NCBI GenBank assembly: GCA_023436825.1
Contig: JAEZHS010000148.1
Coordinates: forward strand, 1-11,780
Reading direction: 5' to 3'
Source: Pseudomonadota bacterium
Lineage (GTDB): Bacteria > Pseudomonadota > Alphaproteobacteria > Reyranellales > Reyranellaceae
DNA: 11,780 nucleotides
Shown here: piece by piece, positions 1 to 8,100 of the stretch
Numbering within the stretch: position 1 is the first letter of the stretch
How the letters are laid out: the number at the start of each line of letters is the position of its first letter
Translations under genes and position numbers: made by a program
Notes under the pieces: model-generated
What the model was told of the DNA's origin: nothing
What the model saw: the letters and a program-made list of their open reading frames with translations, nothing else
Database searches by the model: none

Positions 1-543
1 TATGAGGTCGCCGACCCGCGGCGCCCGCTCGCCGGGCCGGCGCGGGATCAGCGCGGCGCCCGGCCGGCGCGCCCGGTCGACAAGGCGCTCGACATAGATG
101 GTGTGGCGCTGGTCGGGGCAGAACAAATCGCGCGACACGCCCGCGCTCCCAATGACCCAGGAAATGAAGGCGGCCGACCAGGCGACGTTGTCCAGTCCGC
201 TGCGCTCGGGATGATCGACGGCAGCCCAGTAGTCGTTGATGCGCTGCGGCGCGTCACGCTCCTTGATGCCGAGCTGCTCGGTGCGCGGCGGCTGGTCGGT
301 GGAATAGACGATGACCTGACGGCCGAAGCGCGCCCATTCGCCGACGGCCAGCAGCACCATCGAGACTTTGGCGCTGGCCGTCGGCGGCGGCGCCTCGGGC
401 TTCCACGACGATGCGGGGCAGGGGCCGAGCGGGGGCAGCTCGGCCGCGCTCTTCACGGTGGAGGGCAGGGCGGGATTCGGCGTCGGCGCGGTGGCGCAGC
501 CCGCGGCGAGGAGACAAAGCAGGACGAGCGCCGCTCGGATCAC
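1..543 (-). CDS. DUF2272-type lipoprotein, C-terminus cut off by window edge
   Basis: This reading frame stays open to the left edge, so only the first 181 residues are visible. It starts with GTG at 541-543, which overlaps the TGA of the upstream VOC gene as GTGA, suggesting translational coupling. The N-terminus is a lipoprotein signal: a hydrophobic stretch at residues 4-14 ending in LAAGC, with Cys16 as the likely lipidated residue. A Pro/Ala-rich linker follows (17-58). The segment AWSAAFISWV (121-130), His147 in the RHTIY stretch and the terminal PRVGDLI (175-181) match what I remember of DUF2272 proteins, whose fold recalls NlpC/P60-CHAP cysteine hydrolases. I see no clear catalytic Cys in this part, although Cys142 lies near. 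Likely location is the periplasmic face of a membrane, and the role is unknown. The family call is from memory of motifs; the lipoprotein call is from the sequence itself. Confidence 0.72.
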   Translation of the reverse strand, partial: MIRAALVLLCLLAAGCATAPTPNPALPSTVKSAAELPPLGPCPASSWKPEAPPPTASAKVSMVLLAVGEWARFGRQVIVYSTDQPPRTEQLGIKERDAPQRINDYWAAVDHPERSGLDNVAWSAAFISWVIGSAGVSRDLFCPDQRHTIYVERLVDRARRPGAALIPRRPGERAPRVGDLI

Positions 544-1250
544 CAATGCTTCAGCCCGCCGATCACGATGGTGGGCACGCCTTCAGTATGGCTGTTCACC
601 GAGAAGACCTCGGTGCCGGGACGGCGGCCGGTGCGGACCGGCGAGACGTCGACGCCGGCGCTCCTCAGTCGTGCATTGACCTTGGCGATGTCCGACGCCC
701 GCCACGACAGGCCCCACAGATGGTCCGGCTCCTCCGAGACGCCCTTCTTCAGGTCGTGCGCGATCTCGACCACGACATCGCCGCAGCGAAAGAACAGCAG
801 GCGCGACCCCCACTCGGGATTGCTGCGATCGAGCCGCAGGTCGAGGCCGAGCCGCCCGGCATAGAAGGCGATGGCGCGCTCGGGATTGGGCGTGCGCACG
901 ACGACATGGTCGAGAGAGGAGATCGCCGAAGCTTCGTCGACGGTGGCGGGTGACGGCGCTGGCGATTGGCCGCGCTCGACAAGCGCGATCGGCACGCCGT
1001 GGCTCGAGATCGTCGAGAGTTGCAGCAGGGGGCCTTTTGTCGTGCCGACAGCGCGTCGCTCCAACAGATTTGCAGCCTTGTCGAGCGACGCCGTTGCAAA
1101 CACCATTGACGATAGCGGCTGGTCGCCGGCATCGAAGGTAATTCCTACATTGGCGGTCTGTAGCCTTGTGCCGACCAGGGAGCGGCCAAGCAGGACTTCG
1201 TACGCAGTCGCCGATCCGGCGATCGTCAGATGGTCGAGAGCGTCAATCAT
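540..1250 (-). CDS. VOC (glyoxalase/bleomycin-resistance fold) family protein
   Basis: 236 residues containing two tandem beta-alpha-beta modules. The first (residues 3-93) begins IDALDHLTIAG and looks degenerate and short. The second (112-232) begins SSLDHVVVRTPNPERAIAFY, carries His115 and Glu162 where VOC metal ligands usually sit, and includes NPEWGSRLLFF and HLWGLSWR, typical of an uncharacterised two-module VOC family. The C-terminal strand reads VPTIVI and lacks the Glu that classical glyoxalase I uses as its last ligand, so a glyoxalase I activity should not be assumed. The frame is open upstream to 1340, but that would overlap the gamma-carbonic anhydrase gene by 50 bases. The Met at 1250 gives a 40-base gap and begins right at the first domain, so I chose it, although no strong Shine-Dalgarno precedes it. 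The substrate is unknown. It is probably co-transcribed with both neighbours. Confidence 0.8.
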   Translation of the reverse strand: MIDALDHLTIAGSATAYEVLLGRSLVGTRLQTANVGITFDAGDQPLSSMVFATASLDKAANLLERRAVGTTKGPLLQLSTISSHGVPIALVERGQSPAPSPATVDEASAISSLDHVVVRTPNPERAIAFYAGRLGLDLRLDRSNPEWGSRLLFFRCGDVVVEIAHDLKKGVSEEPDHLWGLSWRASDIAKVNARLRSAGVDVSPVRTGRRPGTEVFSVNSHTEGVPTIVIGGLKHW

Positions 1251-1290
1251 TGTCGTGCCAATCGGCGCGCGATGTTCCGCCGGCCATTCA

Positions 1291-1815
1291 CTACCCAATC
1301 CGCTTGAGGTCCATCCGGAAGCGGCGGCCGCGCTTGACATACTCTTCGGCGCTGTAGCGCATGCGCAGCAGATTGTCGTCGCTGATCTCGCGCACCGGCT
1401 TGGCCGGTGAGCCGAAGATGACCGAGCGGTCGGGAAAGCTTTTGTTCTCGATGATGACGGAGCCGGCGCCGATCAGGCAGTCCTTGCCGACCACCGAGTT
1501 GTTGAGCACCACGGCCTGGATGCCGATCAGGGTGCCGTCGCCGATCGTGCAGCCATGCAGCATCACCTGGTGTCCCACCGTCACGCCCTTGCCGATCGTC
1601 AGCGGCAGGCCTGGGTCGGTGTGCAGGACGCAGCCCTCCTGGACGTTGCTGTCGTCGCCGATCACGACCGGCTCGTTGTCGCCGCGGATCACGGCCCCGG
1701 GCAGGACGGTCACCCGCTCGCCCAGGGTGACCTGCCCGATGATCGTCGCCTCCGGGGCGATGTAGCAGGAAGCGGGGATGACCGGGACAAGATCGCCGAG
1801 CTGATAGATAGCCAT
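1291..1815 (-). CDS. gamma-carbonic anhydrase family protein (left-handed beta-helix)
   Basis: 174 residues, the usual length for the YrdA/PaaY/CaiE-like gamma-carbonic anhydrase group. The hexapeptide-repeat helix spans about residues 18-150, with repeating I/V-x-G-x-x-x turns. The three zinc-ligand histidines are visible as His65 (VLHTDPG), His82 and His87 (VGHQVMLHG), and the RGDNEPVVIG segment (44-53) supplies the conserved Arg44 and Asp46. The C-terminal helix (about 155-174) is typical. Members form trimers with metal at subunit interfaces. Some hydrate CO2, others are CoA-thioester-related or have no proven activity, so the biochemical role here is uncertain. The frame extends 35 residues further upstream (to 1920), but the start at 1815 matches family length and has a GAGGAA site upstream. 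It is the first gene of the minus-strand run and is divergent from the lyase gene. Confidence 0.9.
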   Translation of the reverse strand: MAIYQLGDLVPVIPASCYIAPEATIIGQVTLGERVTVLPGAVIRGDNEPVVIGDDSNVQEGCVLHTDPGLPLTIGKGVTVGHQVMLHGCTIGDGTLIGIQAVVLNNSVVGKDCLIGAGSVIIENKSFPDRSVIFGSPAKPVREISDDNLLRMRYSAEEYVKRGRRFRMDLKRIG

Positions 1816-1826
1816 TTCTTGGAAAT

Positions 1827-1832
1827 TTCCTC
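1827..1832 (-). promoter_or_regulatory. Ribosome binding site deciding the gamma-carbonic anhydrase start
   Basis: On the minus strand GAGGAA lies 11 nt before the ATG at 1815. It supports this internal start over the 35-residue upstream extension. It overlaps a 10-bp perfect palindrome, GGAAATTTCC (1821-1830), which may be chance. Confidence 0.5.
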
Positions 1833-1915
1833 TGTACTTCGACTGCTCAACTACACCACTTGGGGCATCCCGTCCTGGTCGTATCGCACGTCGGAAGGTG
1901 CCCTTTCGCGATCCC

Positions 1916-1943
1916 ACCATAGAGGCATAGTCTCATGGTTCAA
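1916..1943 (-). promoter_or_regulatory. Candidate promoter for the gamma-carbonic anhydrase run
   Basis: On the minus strand TTGAAC (1943-1938) and TATGGT (1921-1916) are separated by 16 nt, a fair sigma-70-like match. The implied leader is about 90 nt. It lies in the 148-bp divergent region shared with the lyase gene, whose own promoter I could not identify. The call rests on hexamer similarity only. Confidence 0.25.
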
Positions 1944-1953
1944 TTAATAGGTC

Positions 1954-1961
1954 GGGAGGGG
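1954..1961 (+). promoter_or_regulatory. Strong Shine-Dalgarno for the lyase gene
   Basis: GGGAGGGG sits directly upstream of the ATG at 1964, with only 4 nt between the GGAGG core end and the start codon when counted from 1959. This confirms the lyase start. Confidence 0.7.
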
Positions 1962-1963
1962 AA

Positions 1964-3622
1964 ATGAGCGAAGTCGACGGCGCTACCCTGATCGCGCGGA
2001 GCCTCAAGCAGCAGGGCATCGATCATCTGTTCGGGGTCGTCGGATTCCCGATCACCGCGATTGCCGCGGCCGCGCAGAAGGAAGGCATCGCCTACCTTGG
2101 CATGCGCAACGAGCAGAGTGCGGCGTACGCAGCGCAAGCCTACGGTTATCTCACCGGTCGGCCCGGCGCCTGCATCGTCGTGACAGGCCCTGGCGTGGTG
2201 CACGGTCTCGCCGGCCTCGCCAATGCCCAGCAGAATTGCTGGCCCATGATCCTGATCGGCGGCGCCTCCGAGACCTATCGCGGCGGGATGGGCGCCTTCC
2301 AGGAAGAGCGCCAGGTGCTGATCGCCTCGCCGTTCTGCAAGTTCGCGCACGGCATCGAGAGCGTGGCCCGCATTCCCTACTATGTCGAGATGGCGACCCG
2401 GCACGCGATCTACGGCCGTCCCGGCGCCTGCTATCTCGACATGCCCGACGATATCATCAGGGGCACCTGTGAACTCGACAAGGTCGTCCAGGTCGAACGC
2501 GTGGCTGAGCCGCCGCGCATGGTGGCGCCGTCGGAGAACGTCGAGGCGGCGCTCGACCTGCTTGAGAAGGCCCAGCGGCCGCTCGCCCTTGTCGGCAAGG
2601 GCATGGCGTGGTCGCGCGCCGAGGACGAGGTCCGCGCCTTCATAGAGCGCACCCAGGTGCCGTTCGTGCGGTCGCCGATGGGCAAGGGCGTGATGCCGGA
2701 CGACCATCCGCTGTCGGCCGGCGCGGCGCGCACGCTGGCGCTGCAGCAGGCCGACGTCATCTTCCTGATGGGCGCGCGTCTGAACTGGATCTTCCACTTC
2801 GGCCTGCCGCCGCGCTTTGCCAAGGACGTCAAGGTCATCCAACTCGACATCGCGCCGGAGGAAATCGGCCACAACAAGGCGACGCAGGTGGCGCTGGTCG
2901 GCGACGGCAAGGCCATCATGGGCCAGCTCAACAAGGCGCTGGTCAACCGCCAGTGGTTCCATCCCAAGGACACGCCGTGGCGGCAGGCGCTGAGCAAGAA
3001 GATCGCGGAGAATGCGGCGACCATCAAGCCGCAGATCGACGATGAGTCGTCGCCGGCCGGCTACTACCGCGCGCTGCGCGATGTCGCCGCCTGGATGCCC
3101 AAGAACGCGATCCTGAGCGCCGAAGGCGCCGGCACCATGGATATCGGGCTGACACAGCTGCCGAGCTTCAATGCCCGTTCCGTCCTCAACGCCGGCACCT
3201 ACGGCACGATGGGCGTCGGACTGGGGCAGGCCATCGCCGCCTGCGTGGCGCATCCCGACCGGCCGGTCGTCCATCTCTCGGGCGATTCGGCGATCGGCTT
3301 CTCGGGCATGGAGATGGAGACGCTGGTCCGCTACCATCTGCCGGCCAAGATCGTCGTCCTGAACAATGGCGGCATCGGCCCCGGCATGCCGGAGATTCCT
3401 CAGAACCCGATGTTCAACCTCAAGCCCAACGCGCTGATCTACGGCGCACGCTACGATCGGGTGATGGAGGCGTTCGGCGGCAAGGGCCTGTTCGTGGAGA
3501 ATCCGAAGGACATACGCCGCGCGCTCGACGAGGCGATGGAGTTCCCCGGACCCGCGCTGGTCAACGTCGTGCTCTCGCAGGGCTCGACGCGCAAGGCGCA
3601 GCAGTTCGCGTGGCATAGCTAA
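1964..3622 (+). CDS. 2-hydroxyacyl-CoA lyase / oxalyl-CoA decarboxylase family ThDP enzyme
   Basis: 552 residues with the three-domain thiamine-diphosphate fold: PYR domain about 5-170, central domain about 190-325, PP domain about 360-530. Glu50 (RNEQSAAY) is the cofactor-activating Glu. The ThDP/Mg motif runs from GDS (440-442) to NN (467-468). The oxalyl-CoA decarboxylase (Oxc) Tyr120-Glu121 pair is here Phe112-Gln113 within MGAFQE, the same as I recall for human HACL1. The C-terminus STRKAQQFAW also resembles HACL1 rather than Oxc. This favours cleavage of 2-hydroxyacyl-CoA to an aldehyde plus formyl-CoA in the cytosol. Two oddities: the GGIY tyrosine of Oxc and HACL1 is Gly472, and position 390 is Gly where Oxc has Asn (EGAN). 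A CoA-transferase gene follows 53 bp downstream. The alternative is a true oxalyl-CoA decarboxylase, which I consider less likely. Family certain, substrate inferred. Confidence 0.88.
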   Translation: MSEVDGATLIARSLKQQGIDHLFGVVGFPITAIAAAAQKEGIAYLGMRNEQSAAYAAQAYGYLTGRPGACIVVTGPGVVHGLAGLANAQQNCWPMILIGGASETYRGGMGAFQEERQVLIASPFCKFAHGIESVARIPYYVEMATRHAIYGRPGACYLDMPDDIIRGTCELDKVVQVERVAEPPRMVAPSENVEAALDLLEKAQRPLALVGKGMAWSRAEDEVRAFIERTQVPFVRSPMGKGVMPDDHPLSAGAARTLALQQADVIFLMGARLNWIFHFGLPPRFAKDVKVIQLDIAPEEIGHNKATQVALVGDGKAIMGQLNKALVNRQWFHPKDTPWRQALSKKIAENAATIKPQIDDESSPAGYYRALRDVAAWMPKNAILSAEGAGTMDIGLTQLPSFNARSVLNAGTYGTMGVGLGQAIAACVAHPDRPVVHLSGDSAIGFSGMEMETLVRYHLPAKIVVLNNGGIGPGMPEIPQNPMFNLKPNALIYGARYDRVMEAFGGKGLFVENPKDIRRALDEAMEFPGPALVNVVLSQGSTRKAQQFAWHS

Positions 3623-3645
3623 AAGGGGCTGACCGACAAAAAACA

Positions 3646-3657
3646 GGGCCGCGGCCC
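3646..3657. repeat. 12-bp perfect palindrome GGGCCGCGGCCC between the lyase and transferase genes
   Basis: A perfect GC-only palindrome without a loop lies in the 53-bp gap, 6 nt upstream of the transferase Shine-Dalgarno (GGAGGG, 3664-3669). It could be chance in high-GC DNA, or could affect mRNA folding near the start of the second gene. There is no T-tract, so it is not terminator-like. Confidence 0.3.
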
Positions 3658-3675
3658 GCTATCGGAGGGATCGCC

Positions 3676-4923
3676 ATGCAGGATCAGGTAAGGCAGCAGG
3701 AGATCGCAACCGAAACGCAGCATCCGGCCCTCAAGGGGATCAAGGTGCTCGACCTCACGCAGTTCGAGGCGGGACCGTCGTGCACCGAGGCTCTGGCCTG
3801 GCTCGGGGCCGACGTCGTCAAGGTCGAGGAGCCCAATCGCGGCGAGCCGGGCCGCTGGGGATCGAGCGATCGCCCCGACGCCGATTCGCACTACTTCATC
3901 TACTACAACCTCAACAAGCGCAGCGTGACCTGCAACCTCAAGAGCGACGAGGGCAAGGCGCTGCTGCGGCGGATGATCGAGAAGGCCGACGTCCTGATCG
4001 AGAACATGGCGCCCGGCACCTTCGCACGGCTCGGCTTCGACTGGCCGCGGTTGAGCGCGCTCAATCCGCGACTGATCTTCGCCCAGGTGAAGGGCTTCGC
4101 GCCGGAGAGCCCGCACGCCAACTATCTCAGCTTCGACATGATCGCCCAGGCGATGGGCGGCACAATGGGCGTGAACGGGCATCCCGGCCAGCCGCCGGTC
4201 CGGCCGGGTCCGACCATCGGCGATACCGGAACCGGCATGCTGTGCGCCATCGGCATCCTTGGCGCGCTCTACCAGCGCATGACGACCGGCCGTGGACAGC
4301 ACATCCAGATCGCCATGCGCGATGCCATGCTGAACTACTGCCGCACGCCGATGAGCCGCCAGGCCGGCATGACCGACCAGCTGCCGCGCGGCGGCAACAC
4401 GGTGCCCGGCACGGCGCCCGGCGGACTCTACAAATGCGCGCCGGGTGGACTCGACGACCTCTGCTACATCTTCGCCTCGCGCGGCAACGAGGAGCATTGG
4501 CGTCGGCTGGTGAAGGCGATCGGCCGCGAGGACCTTCTGAGCGATCCGCGCATGGCCGACCCCACCACCCGCGGCCAGAACCGCGAGCTCGTGGATGCGG
4601 CCATCAACGAATGGACGTCAAAGCGCACCAAGCAGGAGGTGACGAAGATCATCGCCGGCGCCGGCGTGCCCTGCGGCGCCGTCATGACCACGCTCGAGCT
4701 GCTGCATGACCCCGATCTGCATGCGCGCGGCATGATGCAGAAAATCGAGCATCCGATCCGCGGTACGGTGACCGTACCAGGATGGCCGCTCAGGATGTCG
4801 GACAGCAAGGTGCCGCTGAAATGCGCACCGATTCTCGGCGCCGACTGCGAGGCGATTTACGGCGAGTGGCTCGGCTGCTCGGCCGACGAGGTGAAGGACA
4901 TGCGGCAAGCCAAGGTGATCTGA
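3676..4923 (+). CDS. Class III (CaiB/BaiF) CoA-transferase, formyl-CoA-transferase-like
   Basis: 415 residues, near the length of Oxalobacter Frc (about 428). The family opening is LKGIKVLDLTQFEAGPSC (19-36). NKRSV, KADVLIENMAPG and GRGQ motifs follow in family order. Asp183 in IGDTGTGM is the catalytic Asp that forms the acyl-aspartyl anhydride (Asp169 in Frc). KCAPGG (253-258) and GVPCGAVM are typical of the C-terminal lobe. Compared with Frc as I remember it, Gln17 is Glu31, Tyr139 is Phe153, and the mobile glycine loop GGGGQ is replaced by VPGTAPGG (243-250). It probably moves CoA between a formyl- or other acyl-CoA and a carboxylic acid, but oxalate is unlikely to be the acceptor. GGAGGG at 3664-3669 supports the start. 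With the lyase 53 bp upstream it forms a probable two-gene operon. Confidence 0.88.
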   Translation: MQDQVRQQEIATETQHPALKGIKVLDLTQFEAGPSCTEALAWLGADVVKVEEPNRGEPGRWGSSDRPDADSHYFIYYNLNKRSVTCNLKSDEGKALLRRMIEKADVLIENMAPGTFARLGFDWPRLSALNPRLIFAQVKGFAPESPHANYLSFDMIAQAMGGTMGVNGHPGQPPVRPGPTIGDTGTGMLCAIGILGALYQRMTTGRGQHIQIAMRDAMLNYCRTPMSRQAGMTDQLPRGGNTVPGTAPGGLYKCAPGGLDDLCYIFASRGNEEHWRRLVKAIGREDLLSDPRMADPTTRGQNRELVDAAINEWTSKRTKQEVTKIIAGAGVPCGAVMTTLELLHDPDLHARGMMQKIEHPIRGTVTVPGWPLRMSDSKVPLKCAPILGADCEAIYGEWLGCSADEVKDMRQAKVI

Positions 4924-4932
4924 ACGCCGCGA

Positions 4933-4983
4933 TCTTGGCGGCTAGCGTGCGCAGGCTGGCGCCAGTTCGTGCTCCCGCCAAGA
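4933..4983. repeat. Nested inverted repeats downstream of the CoA-transferase
   Basis: Nine-base arms TCTTGGCGG (4933-4941) and CCGCCAAGA (4975-4983) flank a 33-bp spacer that itself contains the perfect palindrome CTGGCGCCAG (4956-4965). It starts 9 bp after the transferase stop codon, in the 188-bp gap before the cyclase. No T-run follows, so it is not a classical intrinsic terminator. It may be a stable mRNA 3' end, a Rho-linked structure or a protein site. Confidence 0.4.
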
Positions 4984-5111
4984 ACGGTTTCCGCGCTGGC
5001 GTCTCGAACGAGATCCCTTGGCTGATGAAATCGTATAGCTGAGATGCTAGGATCATCGGCACTTCGCCAAGGGACGGTCCTCGATCGAAGTCAGACGTTG
5101 GCTGGGGTGCC

Positions 5112-8100
5112 GTGACCTCGAACAACACGCCGCTCGCTTCAAGCAACAGAACATCGACGTCGCTCGCGGCGTCGCCTGCCTCGGCGTTGTCCGACAGGGC
5201 CGAGCGGCGGCAGTTGACGATCATGTTCTGCGACCTCGTGGATTCGGTCGGTTTGTCGATCCGGCTCGATCCCGAGGACCTGCGTGACCTGATCGCCGCT
5301 TATCAGCGAACCTGCGCCCAGTCGGTCGGCCTCTATGATGGCTACGTCGCCCGCTATGTCGGGGACGGCATTCTCATCTATTTCGGATTTCCCATAGCCT
5401 ACGAGGACAATGCCGAGAGGGCCGTACGGGCCGGACTCGAGCTGGTCGGTGCTGTGACCAAGCTGAATCAGAATTTGGAGTTTGCCGATTCGAACATCAG
5501 GGTGCGGGTCGGCATCGCAACCGGTCTGGTCGTTGTGGGGGACGCCGTTGGCGGCAGTGGCTCGGACCGCGACGCCGTTGTCGGTGAGGCCGTCAACCTC
5601 GCCGCTCGTCTGCAGGGCATGGCCGAACCCAATACGGTTGTCGTGTCCGAAGTCACGCGGCAGCTCGCTGCGGAAAGCTTCGAATATCGCGACCTGGGCC
5701 GCCACGAGCTCAAGGGCTTCGCGACGCCCCTGTCGGTCTATCAGGTCATCGGCCAGCGCGAGGTCACTCGCCTGGAGGCGCGCGGTCCAGCCCGCACGCC
5801 ATTCGTCGACCGGAAGGACGAAATCGCCATTGTGCTCGACCGATGGCGGCGGGCGGCGTCGCGAAGTGGACAGGTTATCGCCCTGGTCGGTCAAGCGGGC
5901 GTGGGCAAGTCGCGCATCGTGGTCGAAGCCATCGAGAGAATCAGGGAGGAATGCGCGCCGGCCCCGACCCCGGTGGTCCTGCAGTTTTCGCCATATCATT
6001 CCAACGCACCGCTTTACCCGGTGATCCGGTACCTGCAGCGGCTCGCCAATATCACGACGGAAGATGGGCCGCGCACAAAGCTCGACAAGCTGACGAAGCT
6101 GCTCGGTGACAGTCCGACACGCCGTGAAAGCACGTCGCTGATCGCCGATCTCCTCGGGATCGAGCTCGACGACGATCGCCCGACCGCCGCTCTCGGGTCG
6201 ACGGTCAAGCGACACCAGACGATTGAGGCTTTGGTCGACTTGTTCGCCGATCGCAGCAAGGATCACGCGGCAACGATCGTGTTCGAGGACGTGCAATGGG
6301 TCGATCCGACCTCGAATCTGCTGCTTGATCGGCTGGCAGATTGGGCGAAGACCGCGAGGGCTCTCGTCGTGATCACGCTGCGCACCGACAGCAGCAACGC
6401 CGCCACGGAAATCCTGCGCGACAGCGGACTCGTCGATTCGGAGGGCCGCCATCTCGACCATGTCACGGTCTGCGAAATACGCGAGCTGGACAGCGCCAAT
6501 GGAAGAAAGCTTGCCGCCGCCGCGGCGGCGATCGAGAGCCGCACGGTCGACGCCGCACAATTGGAGGCAGTCCTCGCCAAGTCGGGGGGCATTCCCCTCT
6601 ATCTCGAGGAGCTGGTCAAGGCCGCGGCGCACGGAGTGGCGGTTTCCGGCAGCCGGGAAGAGACCGCTCACAGCGGGGGCGTGCCGAACACGATAAGCGA
6701 CGCCTTGATGGCACAACTCGATCGACTCGGATTCGCCAAGGAGGTGGCCCAACACGCTTCCGTCATCGGTCCCGAGTTTTCGATGAGCTTGCTCGCCAGG
6801 ATCATGAGGCGATCGCTCGACGAGCTGATGCCCATGCTCACCAGCCTGGTCGAGTCGCGTATCGTTGTTCGCGGGAGTTCCTCGCCCGACGGCTATTGGT
6901 TCAAGCACGCCCTGATCCGCGACATCTCCTATCGGTCGCTGCTGAGAAAGAACCGACGGCAGATCCACCTCGCGGTGGCCCGGGAATTGTCCCGTCATCC
7001 GGCGGAGATAGTCGACGTGAGCGACGATCTGATCGCGCAGCATTACTCGCTGGGCGCCGCGCCTCTGGAGGCGATCAAGTTCTGGCGCCGCGGCGCCGGT
7101 GCCGCGATCGCGCGATCGGCCAACGAAGAGGCAATCGCAATGTTGCGATCCGCGCTCGAGGAGTTGGAAAAACTGGGCGGGACGGCCGATCCCGAACTGG
7201 AGCTCGACCTGGTCCTCACCCAGGCCTCGGCGTTGCGTTCGGTACGGGGCTATTCGGCGCCTGAAGTGGAACAACACCTTGCCCGGGCGCGCGTGCTTTG
7301 CACCGTTTGCGGTGACTTCGACGACCGATTCAGCGTCGAGTGGGGATTGTTCCAATGCATCTTCATAAAGGGCGACATCGATGGCGCGCGCGCTATCGCG
7401 GCCGACTTGCTGGAGCATGCTGCGGACGAGTCCCGTGAGGCACTGATCGACGCCTACCTTGCCAAAGGGATGGTCGCGTTCACGACCGGCGACTTCGAAG
7501 AGGCGATGAAGTTCTTCGAGGCCGGCGCCGCGTTATGCCAGCCGGAGATCGAACAACCGCGTTTCCGTACTCACGGGCAGAACGCCGGTCTGTTCTGTCT
7601 TTCGTACCTGGCGCGCGCGCAATGCCACCTGGGATATCTCGATCGCGGCCGCGCGACGATCCAACGGGCGCGGGCGATCGCCGCCATGCGATCGCAGGAT
7701 CCCGGGCATATCCATAGCTGGCTCGCCGTCGCGGTCCATGCGGTTCGCGTCCATCATCTGTGCGATGATATCGAGGCCGAGAGGCGGGTGGCCAACGAAA
7801 CCGTCGAGATGGCGCGTCAGCACCACTACGCCTACTACGAGGCCTTGGGAAAGTGCCAGCTCGGCTGGGTGGCCGGCGCCGAGGGCAAGGTCGATGCCGG
7901 AATCGCGATGCTGACCGAGGGACTGGCGGCGCTCAGGGAGACAGGCACGTCTCTTTCGATTCCGGGTTTCTACGTGCTCTTGTCGCAGCTCTACGTTCGC
8001 GCAGGGCGGCTCGACGAGGCCGGGCAGGTCCTGGACATGGCCGCCCGATCGACAAGTCATGCGGTGTGGGATGCCGATATCGAACGGGTGCGCGGCGACA

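Noticed and set aside
1940..3616. A 558-residue minus-strand open frame opposite the lyase gene
   Set aside because: Its translation is rich in Arg/His/Asp/Ala with no family motif, as expected opposite a high-GC gene; the plus-strand lyase is unmistakable.
3619..4497. A 292-residue minus-strand open frame opposite the CoA-transferase
   Set aside because: Antisense shadow with low-complexity composition; the plus strand carries the catalytic Asp and all family motifs.
1964..4923. A plain oxalate-degradation (oxc-frc) operon
   Set aside because: Both proteins differ from Oxc and Frc at the substrate-contacting residues, and no oxalate transporter is nearby; it is kept only as an alternative.
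5139..7418. A 759-residue minus-strand open frame opposite the cyclase
   Set aside because: Long only because of GC-rich codon bias in the opposite gene; no recognisable domain, while the plus frame has cyclase and Walker motifs.
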